Of a stretch of DNA of 64,000 bases, positions 57,517 through 64,000 are shown one piece after another. Both the position numbers and the translations under genes were made by a program. The notes under the pieces are model-generated. The model saw only the letters and a list, made by a program, of their open reading frames with translations, had not been told where the DNA came from and made no database searches. Origin of the DNA: Mucilaginibacter boryungensis (GTDB lineage: Bacteria; Bacteroidota; Bacteroidia; Sphingobacteriales; Sphingobacteriaceae); contig NZ_JADFFM010000001.1 of NCBI RefSeq assembly GCF_015221995.1, positions 620,001 through 684,000 on the forward strand, read 5' to 3'. Position 1 is the first letter of the stretch, and every line of letters starts with the position of its first letter.

Positions 57517-57518
57517 AA

Positions 57519-60344
57519 ATGAATACAGAGACAGAAAAAGATCCACAACATCATATTATTATTAAAGGTGCCCGTGTCCACAACCTTAAAAATATGGATG
57601 TGGCCATACCCAAAAACAAACTGGTAGTTATCACCGGTATGTCGGGATCGGGTAAATCGTCATTGGCTTTTGATACGCTTTATGCCGAAGGACAGCGCCG
57701 CTATGTGGAAAGCCTTTCCAGCTATGCGCGCCAGTTTTTAGGCCGTATGAACAAGCCCGATGTAGATTATATAAAAGGTATTGCTCCTGCCATTGCTATC
57801 GAGCAAAAAGTAATTACATCGAATCCCCGTTCTACTGTTGGTACTTCAACCGAGATATATGATTACCTGAAGCTGCTCTTCTCGCGTATTGGAAAAACTA
57901 TATCGCCGGTATCGGGCAAAATAGTAAAAAAGGATACCGTTACCGATGTGGTTAACTTCATTGCCTCGCAACCCGATGAAACCCAGATAACTATACTTTG
58001 CCCGCTTCACCCGCATAATAACCGTAGCCTGAAAGAGGAACTGGCAGTATTGCTGCAAAAAGGTTTTATCCGCGTGGAATACAACGGCACCCTGGCCCGT
58101 ATTGAAAATATACTGGAAGATGAAAGCATAGTCAATTCAACTTTAGAAGAAGGCCATGCGCAAGTGAAAATAGTTGTTGACCGTATTGTAAAAAATAACG
58201 GAGACGAAACGTTAAGCCGTGCGGCAGATAGCGCGCAAACCGCTTTTTTTGAAGGGAAGGGCGATTGCTATGTACGCTACCAACTCCCCAATGCTGAGGC
58301 GGAAAATGAAATGTTTTTTTGCGACAGGTTTGAGTTGGACGGTATCCGTTTTGAAGAGCCGTCGGCCAATTTCTTCAGCTTTAACAACCCTTATGGCGCT
58401 TGTAAGCGTTGCGAAGGTTATGGCAAAATAATTGGTATTGACGAGGATCTGGTTATCCCTGATAAAAGTAAAAGCATATACGACGGCGCTATTGCCCCAT
58501 GGCGTGGCGAAAAGATGCGCGAATGGAACGACAGGCTGATAAAGAATGCTTTAAAATTCGATTTTCCGATTCATCGCCAATATAACCAGTTGACGGAAGA
58601 GCAGCAGCGGTTACTATGGACAGGTAATCAATATTTTACGGGTTTAGATGCGTTTTTTAAGGAGCTGGAAGAGCAAACTTACAAAATACAATACCGGGTA
58701 ATGCTGTCGCGCTATCGCGGTAAAACAACCTGCCCCGAGTGTAAAGGCAGCCGTTTGCGCCAGGACGCATCGTACGTAAAGATTGCCGGTAAAAGTATCA
58801 CCGATATTGTGCTGATGGCCCTGGATAAGGCGCTTGACTTTTTCCAGCATCTTGAATTAAGCAAACATGATGAGAAAATTGGTAAGCGATTGCTCACCGA
58901 GATCAACAACCGCCTGATGTTTTTAAACGATGTTGGTTTAAGTTATTTAACATTGAACCGTTTATCCAATACCTTATCGGGGGGCGAATCGCAAAGGATA
59001 AACCTGGCTACCTCGTTAGGTAGTAGTTTGGTGGGGTCTGTTTACGTGCTGGATGAACCCAGTATAGGTTTGCACCCGCGTGATACCCAGCGGTTAATTA
59101 CAGTCTTGAAATCTTTACGCGATGTTGGCAATACGGTGCTGGTAGTGGAACATGAAGAGGAGATTATGGAGGCTGCCGATTACCTGATAGATATTGGCCC
59201 GGCAGCAGGCACCCATGGCGGTGAACTTTGTTTTGCCGGCACCTATAAAGAAATTTTAAATGATGATAAAAGCCTTACCGGTAAATACCTGAGTGGTAAG
59301 GAGCAAATAGCTATTCCAGCCCAGCGCCGCAGGTGGAACGATTATATTGAACTGAAAGGCGCCCGCGAGAACAACCTGAAGCATGTAGATGTGAAATTTC
59401 CGCTACAGGCCTTAACGGTGGTTACGGGTGTATCCGGGTCGGGTAAAACCAGTTTGGTGAAACGTATTTTAGCACCGGCTTTGCAAAAAACACTGGGCAA
59501 TTATACCGGCGAGCAAACCGGCAGTTATGATAGCATTGAAGGCGATTATAACAAAATTGAGCAGGTAGAGATGGTAGATCAAAACCCCATTGGCCGTTCA
59601 TCGCGCAGTAACCCAGTTACTTATGTAAAAGCCTGGGACGAGATCCGTAACCTGTTTGCCGGGCAGCCGGCGGCAAAGGCTGCGGGCTTGAAGCCATCGG
59701 CATTCTCCTTTAACGTAGAAGGCGGTCGTTGCGATGTTTGCCAGGGCGAGGGTGAAGTAAAGATAGAGATGCAGTTTATGGCTGATATATTTTTGCCGTG
59801 CGAATCGTGCAACGGCAAGCGCTTTAAACAGCATGTGCTGGATGTGCAGTACCAGGAAAAAAATGTTGCAGATGTGTTAGGGATGACCATTGACGAAGCG
59901 CTGGAATTTTTCCGCAAAGAGCCTAAGATACTGAACAAGATAAAACCACTGGTTGATGTAGGTCTGGGATATGTACAATTAGGGCAGTCATCCAATACGC
60001 TTTCAGGTGGCGAGGCGCAACGTATTAAACTGGCTTCGTTCCTGGTAAAAGGCAATAACACCCATAAAACCTTGTTCATTTTTGATGAGCCAACCACAGG
60101 CCTGCATTTTGCAGATATAAAAAAGCTACTCAAATCATTCGACGCGCTGCTGGATAATGGCAACACCATTATTGTGATAGAACACAATATGGACGTAATT
60201 AAAAGCGCCGACTGGATCATAGACATCGGCCCTGAAGGGGGCGACAACGGCGGTAAAGTCATGTTTGAAGGTGTGCCTGAAGATATGATCAAACAAAAAG
60301 ATAGTTATACGGGTAAGTTTTTGAAGGAAAGGTTTGGTCAGTAG
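57519..60344 (+). CDS. uvrA: Excinuclease ABC subunit A (UvrA)
   Basis: 941 residues. I start at 57519 ([12 protein letters not shown]); the frame is open from an upstream ATG at 57429, but those 30 codons run through a simple-sequence tract and have no family match. Damage sensor of nucleotide excision repair. Two ABC modules: Walker [10 protein letters not shown] (about 48) and GVSGSGKTS (about 645), signatures LSGGESQRI (about 486) and LSGGEAQRI (about 830). Zinc sites are C-x2-C pairs: [24 protein letters not shown] and CESCNGKRF. The length is the family norm. Confidence 0.96.
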   Translation: MNTETEKDPQHHIIIKGARVHNLKNMDVAIPKNKLVVITGMSGSGKSSLAFDTLYAEGQRRYVESLSSYARQFLGRMNKPDVDYIKGIAPAIAIEQKVITSNPRSTVGTSTEIYDYLKLLFSRIGKTISPVSGKIVKKDTVTDVVNFIASQPDETQITILCPLHPHNNRSLKEELAVLLQKGFIRVEYNGTLARIENILEDESIVNSTLEEGHAQVKIVVDRIVKNNGDETLSRAADSAQTAFFEGKGDCYVRYQLPNAEAENEMFFCDRFELDGIRFEEPSANFFSFNNPYGACKRCEGYGKIIGIDEDLVIPDKSKSIYDGAIAPWRGEKMREWNDRLIKNALKFDFPIHRQYNQLTEEQQRLLWTGNQYFTGLDAFFKELEEQTYKIQYRVMLSRYRGKTTCPECKGSRLRQDASYVKIAGKSITDIVLMALDKALDFFQHLELSKHDEKIGKRLLTEINNRLMFLNDVGLSYLTLNRLSNTLSGGESQRINLATSLGSSLVGSVYVLDEPSIGLHPRDTQRLITVLKSLRDVGNTVLVVEHEEEIMEAADYLIDIGPAAGTHGGELCFAGTYKEILNDDKSLTGKYLSGKEQIAIPAQRRRWNDYIELKGARENNLKHVDVKFPLQALTVVTGVSGSGKTSLVKRILAPALQKTLGNYTGEQTGSYDSIEGDYNKIEQVEMVDQNPIGRSSRSNPVTYVKAWDEIRNLFAGQPAAKAAGLKPSAFSFNVEGGRCDVCQGEGEVKIEMQFMADIFLPCESCNGKRFKQHVLDVQYQEKNVADVLGMTIDEALEFFRKEPKILNKIKPLVDVGLGYVQLGQSSNTLSGGEAQRIKLASFLVKGNNTHKTLFIFDEPTTGLHFADIKKLLKSFDALLDNGNTIIVIEHNMDVIKSADWIIDIGPEGGDNGGKVMFEGVPEDMIKQKDSYTGKFLKERFGQ

Positions 60345-60355
60345 TACTTACACCC

Positions 60356-60441
60356 GTCATTGCGAGGAGCGATAGCGACGTGGCAATCCCCGAGTTGTAG
60401 ATCACCTCAGCATATCTGAGATTGCCACGCTACGCAATGAC
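60356..60441. repeat. Palindromic intergenic repeat, family C copy 2
   Basis: 86 bp beginning GTCATTGCGAGGAGCGATAG and ending GCTACGCAATGAC, with inner GGCAATC / GATTGCC. It lies between the uvrA stop and a hairpin. It is closely similar to 25358-25441. Confidence 0.9.
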
Positions 60442-60476
60442 GTGCTTTATGCAGCGAATTGACTAAAAAAAACAAA

Positions 60477-60503
60477 GGCTGCATTGAATCGCTCAATGCA
60501 GCC
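60477..60503 (-). terminator. Hairpin terminator of the two-component system
   Basis: GGCTGCATTGA (60477-60487) and its exact complement (60493-60503) with a 5-nt loop. On the minus strand it is followed by TTTGTTTTTTTT. It lies 77 bp after the histidine kinase stop. Confidence 0.7.
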
Positions 60504-60580
60504 TATCTAATAGGGGTAACTCGAAACTAAAACTTGCACGAAGTAAAACATCAAGTATGAAGATTTAGTGAAGTTTATAT

Positions 60581-61888
60581 TTAACTGTTAAAAGTTAAGG
60601 TAAATGCGGTCCCTTTGCCCCGGTTCGATCGGATGTCGATACTGATATGGTGAAACGTAGCAATACTTTTTACTATGGCTAATCCCAAACCGAAACTCTC
60701 CATTTCGTCGCTTTCCAGTTTTTCAAAACGGTTAAATGCCTTCTCTATTTGCTCGGGTTCCATACCTACGCCGCTATCAATTATAGTTAATATGTATTTA
60801 TCACCGGCCACCTGATCGGCTATTGTTAATGTTCCTTTGGGGTAATTGTATTTAACGGCGTTATTTATAATGTTAAATAACAGGGTATGCACCAGCGGCC
60901 TGTTCCCTGTTATGGTGTATTGGTATTTAATATTATTGTTAAGCACAATTTGCTTCGCTTCAAGGCGGTCTTCCAATTCCTCAATAATCTCGGTTAAAAC
61001 ATCAGTTATTTTTACGCTGTCACTTTTGTTGAACTGGTTATTTTCTACTTTAGATATCAGCAATAAACTATTAATGATAGACTTTAACCGGTTTAATGTT
61101 TTTAACGAGGCAAATAACTTATTTTCTGCTTCCTCACTTAAGTTTTCCTGTAGCATCAGGTTTTCCAGGCGCGAGCTGATGATAGATATCGGTGTCAGTA
61201 ATTCATGCGAAACATTGGCAATAAATTGTTTTTCCAGCAAGAATAGGTCGGTTATTTTTTTCATCAGCGAACTGATGCTATCATCCAGTAAATTGAAATC
61301 CTGGGTAGATGTCTTTACCTTTTCGTAGTCGAAGTTAAGCGGGTCGTTAACTTTTATCAGCTTGCGGTCTATTATTTTATAAAACGGATTAAGCAGGTAT
61401 TTGGTAAATATCAAATCGCTGGCAAGGGTAAGGGCAAGGGCAATAACCAATACTACCAGTGTAAACTTTTTAATAATGGTTTTCAGGTCTTCTACCGATT
61501 CGGTGCTTTCACCAATTTCGAGCAGGTAAGTTTTGTTCTTGAAATTAAACCGGGTGCTTAAAATGCGGTAAGTTTCGCTGTTATTATCTACCACTCTTTG
61601 CGCAGTACGATATTTAATAGCATTAGGTGGATTGGGCTCAAATACAATTGGTTTTATCAGTACATATTCCTGATTAAGAATATTATAGTCAGGCTGATTG
61701 ATCAGGAAATTTTTGATCTCGTTTGATGACATCTGCCTGATCACCATATCCTTACTTTTCTGAAGCCTTACTTCGATATGATTAACCGAGAGTTTTTCAA
61801 TAGCAAGTAGTGTAAACAAACCCGTAAACAGGATAACCGCTATTTTGGTAAGCGTGTTATAAAGGGCCAGTTTAAACTGTAATTTCAT
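60581..61888 (-). CDS. Sensor histidine kinase
   Basis: 435 residues. Two membrane helices (about 13-31 and 142-162) flank a periplasmic sensor of about 110 residues with no recognised family. HisKA has the phospho-acceptor His 228 in FIANVSHELLTP; the HATPase domain has N box NIINNAVKYN (about 330), G1 IIDSGVGMEP (about 370) and G2 SFGLGLAIVKSIATFHH (about 400). It pairs with the response-regulator gene, whose stop lies 7 bp upstream of this start. The signal is unknown. Confidence 0.92.
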   Translation of the reverse strand: MKLQFKLALYNTLTKIAVILFTGLFTLLAIEKLSVNHIEVRLQKSKDMVIRQMSSNEIKNFLINQPDYNILNQEYVLIKPIVFEPNPPNAIKYRTAQRVVDNNSETYRILSTRFNFKNKTYLLEIGESTESVEDLKTIIKKFTLVVLVIALALTLASDLIFTKYLLNPFYKIIDRKLIKVNDPLNFDYEKVKTSTQDFNLLDDSISSLMKKITDLFLLEKQFIANVSHELLTPISIISSRLENLMLQENLSEEAENKLFASLKTLNRLKSIINSLLLISKVENNQFNKSDSVKITDVLTEIIEELEDRLEAKQIVLNNNIKYQYTITGNRPLVHTLLFNIINNAVKYNYPKGTLTIADQVAGDKYILTIIDSGVGMEPEQIEKAFNRFEKLESDEMESFGLGLAIVKSIATFHHISIDIRSNRGKGTAFTLTFNS

Positions 61889-61895
61889 TAATGCT

Positions 61896-62573
61896 TTAAA
61901 TATTTATACGGTAGCCAATGCTTCTTACAGTTTCAAACCAATCAACCAGGGCAAATTGCGATAGCTTTTTGCGCAGATTTTTCACATGCACATCCACAAA
62001 ATTCGAGTCGGAATTGATCTCCAATACATCGCCCCAAACATGTTCTGTAAGGTTAGTGCGCGATATTACCCTGTTTTTGTTTAAAACCAGGTAGTTGAAT
62101 ATCTCGAACTCTTTTTTGGTAAGATTAATTCGTTCTTCATTATAATAAACCGTACGGTTTTGGATATTGATCCGAAAGCCTTTAATGTTTATTTCATTAC
62201 TATCCAGCTTGTGCTTACGCCGTGTAATAGCATGTATACGGGCCAGTAGTTCATTCAGGCTAAAGGGTTTTGGCAGATAATCATCAGCACCCTCTTCCAG
62301 ACCGTGTATGCGGTCATCTATAGCACCGCGGGCAGTTAAAATAATAACAGCATCCTCGCGGTTGGGCAGCTTTTTAAACACCTTCAGCAAGTCGAACCCG
62401 TCGCTGTCCGGCAAGCCCAGGTCAAGCAATATAAAGTCATAATTGTTTACAAAGATCTTTTCCTCGGCCGAACGGCGGGTACGGGCATGTTCAACCGTAA
62501 ACCCCTCGCGACTTAAAAATTCGTCAATTTCCAGTGCAAGGCTTTTCTCGTCTTCAACAATTAATACATTCAT
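61896..62573 (-). CDS. OmpR-family response regulator
   Basis: 225 residues. The receiver domain (1-115) has acidic pocket VEDE (6-9), the phospho-acceptor Asp 51 in FILLDLGLPDSDG, Thr in ILTARG (about 79) and Lys in DDYLPKPFSLNEL (about 100). The winged-helix DNA-binding domain follows (about 130-222): INLTKKEFEIFNYLVLNKNR, VDVHVKNLRKKL and TVRSIGYRINI. First gene of the two-gene system with the histidine kinase. Confidence 0.95.
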   Translation of the reverse strand: MNVLIVEDEKSLALEIDEFLSREGFTVEHARTRRSAEEKIFVNNYDFILLDLGLPDSDGFDLLKVFKKLPNREDAVIILTARGAIDDRIHGLEEGADDYLPKPFSLNELLARIHAITRRKHKLDSNEINIKGFRINIQNRTVYYNEERINLTKKEFEIFNYLVLNKNRVISRTNLTEHVWGDVLEINSDSNFVDVHVKNLRKKLSQFALVDWFETVRSIGYRINI

Positions 62574-62633
62574 AATTGGTGCAATTTACAAAAACATAAA
62601 ACTTATAGCAGTTGCAATTTGTCTTTATAATAT

Positions 62634-62645
62634 ATGTTGCAACAT
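62634..62645. promoter_or_regulatory. 12-bp palindrome ATGTTGCAACAT in a divergent gap
   Basis: Perfect palindrome between the response-regulator start and the GH130 start, 60 bp from the former. Candidate operator for either transcript; no regulator identified. Confidence 0.25.
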
Positions 62646-62687
62646 AATGTCTTTTTAAGTTAAACATTGTAAAATTGCTCAAATCAA

Positions 62688-62708
62688 TTTAACACGAATT
62701 GTGTTAAA
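62688..62708. promoter_or_regulatory. Operator-like palindrome TTTAACAC-GAATT-GTGTTAAA
   Basis: Perfect 8-bp arms with a 5-nt centre, 20 bp before the GH130 start. The spacing and symmetry fit a dimeric helix-turn-helix repressor or activator. Confidence 0.4.
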
Positions 62709-62728
62709 GATAAAACTTGTTTTTTTGT

Positions 62729-64000
62729 ATGAGACTTTCCATCGAACGTAAGCCCGTAAAAGTAAACCCCGATTCCAAACGTGTTATAGCCCGATTTTTT
62801 TTTAATGGTAATGATAGAGCCAAAGAGGTAATTGAGCGGGTAATGGATATTACTGAAGAAGAAGCGTTCGCGATAGTTTCACCTATTTTACAGGAGTATT
62901 CCAAGCGTCACCGCAACATTACCCGGGTACTTAACCGCCACTGCAGCAAACTAAAAAACCTGTTTGCCGAGCTTAAAGTTGATTTTGATAGCCTGACGGT
63001 GTACCGTAAATTGTTGATCGGGTCCTATTTTACACATGAATACTCCATTGAATCGGCCGCCTTTTTTAACCCTTCCATTGTAGATGACCCCGACCAAAGC
63101 GAGTTGGAAGACGGCGAACGCCGGGTGATCATTAGCTTCAGGGCGGTAGGCGAGGGGCATATCTCCTCCATCACCTTTCGCCGGGCAATGATTGATAAGA
63201 ACAATAATATTACCGTAATACCCGCCGGCGATTATATTGATGAAGCTGAGATTGTACGCAACGCGGTATATAATAAAAAGCTGTTTTTTGAGAAAGCAGT
63301 AGCCACGCAAATTAATGTTGATGTGTTGCGTGAGGTTGAACAAAAGCTTGATCATCATTTTGAATATGCCACGTTGCGCCGTATTATCCTCGATTCGCAA
63401 AACCTGCAGGAAAAGGATATAAATAAGCTGGAGTTTGATAAGATACTTTGGTTGGCCGATAGCTATTATGAAATAGTTTTCTCGCTTGATACGGATATTT
63501 CGGACAGGGTGATTTTCCCAATATCCGAATATGAGCGTAAAGGGATTGAAGATGCCCGTTTTGTGAAGTTTATAAACGATGACGGCACTTTTGTATACTA
63601 TGCTACTTATACAGCTTATGATGGTTCGCTGATTATGCCCAAACTGCTGCAAACGCGGGATTTTTACGATTTCCGTATTATGCCCTTATATGGTGATGGC
63701 GCGCAGAACAAAAACCTGGCCCTGTTCCCGCGTAAAATAAATGGCAAGTTTGTAATGATATCCCGTATAGACGGCTGCAACAACTATATCATGTATTCCG
63801 ACAAGATTAACCTGTGGGAAAAACCTATTTTACTGCAAAAACCAAAGTTTAGCTGGGAGTTTGTACAGATAGGGAATTGCGGCTCGCCAATTGAAACTGA
63901 AAAAGGCTGGATAGTGATTACCCACGGTGTTGGCCCTATGCGCCGGTACGTTTTGGGTGCCAGTTTACTTGACTTGGAAGACCCTACAAAAGAGATAGGC
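62729..64000 (+). CDS. GH130-type glycoside phosphorylase/hydrolase, 3' end outside window
   Basis: Open frame to the right edge; 424 residues visible. There is no signal peptide, so it is cytoplasmic. It has an N-terminal helical extension (about 1-100: MRLSIERKPVKVNPDSKRV, VIERVMDITEEEAFAIVSPIL) before the propeller. Later marks match GH130: EDARFVKFINDDGTFVYYATY (about 273), PRKINGKFVMISRIDG (about 333), IGNCGSPIETEKGWIVITHG (about 385) and GVGPMRRYVLGASLLDLEDP (about 404). GH130 enzymes usually act on beta-mannosides, by phosphorolysis or hydrolysis. Since the downstream genes are not visible, the partner pathway is open. Confidence 0.88.
   Translation, partial: MRLSIERKPVKVNPDSKRVIARFFFNGNDRAKEVIERVMDITEEEAFAIVSPILQEYSKRHRNITRVLNRHCSKLKNLFAELKVDFDSLTVYRKLLIGSYFTHEYSIESAAFFNPSIVDDPDQSELEDGERRVIISFRAVGEGHISSITFRRAMIDKNNNITVIPAGDYIDEAEIVRNAVYNKKLFFEKAVATQINVDVLREVEQKLDHHFEYATLRRIILDSQNLQEKDINKLEFDKILWLADSYYEIVFSLDTDISDRVIFPISEYERKGIEDARFVKFINDDGTFVYYATYTAYDGSLIMPKLLQTRDFYDFRIMPLYGDGAQNKNLALFPRKINGKFVMISRIDGCNNYIMYSDKINLWEKPILLQKPKFSWEFVQIGNCGSPIETEKGWIVITHGVGPMRRYVLGASLLDLEDPTKEIG

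Larger units (their letters stand above)
57057..57518. other. Divergent intergenic region between sigma factor and uvrA
   Basis: 462 bp, mostly AT-rich. It holds a 15-bp palindrome next to the sigma-factor start and, near uvrA, a 7-bp-period tract. Promoters for both genes should be here; no consensus match was firm. Confidence 0.5.

Noticed and set aside
57429-57518. Upstream in-frame start for uvrA
   Set aside because: The extra 30 residues come from a simple-sequence tract and match nothing in UvrA.
59621-60292. A 223-codon minus-strand open frame inside uvrA
   Set aside because: Antisense to the second ABC module of uvrA; Ser/Cys-rich composition typical of a shadow frame.
62951-63652. 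A 233-codon minus-strand open frame inside the GH130 gene
   Set aside because: It is antisense to a well-supported GH130 sequence, has no recognisable domain and low-complexity hydrophobic composition.

Overview
The window looks like part of a Bacteroidota chromosome, most likely Sphingobacteriaceae (a Mucilaginibacter or Pedobacter relative). The signs are a SusD lipoprotein, lipoproteins and signal peptides on nearly every glycanase, a GLPGLI/outer-membrane-barrel pair, an ECF sigma factor, a GH130 protein and sparse Shine-Dalgarno sequences. No tRNA, rRNA, CRISPR array, transposase or prophage gene was seen.

Bases 1-39182 (plus strand) are the right-hand part of a large polysaccharide utilization locus. 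A SusD gene, cut by the left edge, ends in a strong terminator. After a 439-bp gap comes an almost gapless run of 18 genes over 37 kb: PL1 pectate lyase, a beta-helix/DUF6298 protein, GH140 apiosidase, GH43, two sialidase-like propellers, a sialate-esterase-type SGNH hydrolase, two GH2, two GH78, DUF3826, an alpha/beta esterase, an exported TIM-barrel isomerase-like protein, a beta-helix (GH141-like) protein, a rhamnose-mutarotase-like lipoprotein, a Gfo/Idh oxidoreductase, an SSS symporter, GH106 and GH127. GH140 + GH106 + GH78 + GH127 + GH2 + PL1 + beta-helix is the enzyme set expected for rhamnogalacturonan II (RG-II). The only gaps above 20 bp inside this run are filled by short palindromic repeats of three families that share GTCAT...ATGAC ends.

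Bases 39275-47595 (minus strand) hold a DUF5703 protein and a tightly coupled five-gene catabolic cluster: iron alcohol dehydrogenase, DapA/NanA-type aldolase, PdxA2-type dehydrogenase, DUF1537 acid-sugar kinase and SSS symporter. I propose that it degrades DHA (3-deoxy-D-lyxo-2-heptulosaric acid), an RG-II-specific sugar. The aldolase would give pyruvate plus a four-carbon aldehyde acid, the dehydrogenase would reduce this to D-threonate, and kinase plus PdxA2 would convert that to dihydroxyacetone phosphate and CO2. This is the most interesting inference in the window.

Bases 47711-64000 are mostly housekeeping: a GLPGLI/outer-membrane barrel pair, an Fpg/Nei-like glycosylase without zinc-finger cysteines, a TlpA thioredoxin, an NTF2-like protein, a DHA2-type MFS exporter, endonuclease III, a 65-residue protein, an ECF sigma factor, UvrA, a two-component system, and a GH130 gene cut by the right edge. 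Several short-period (7-8 bp) tracts and operator-like repeats lie in the gaps.
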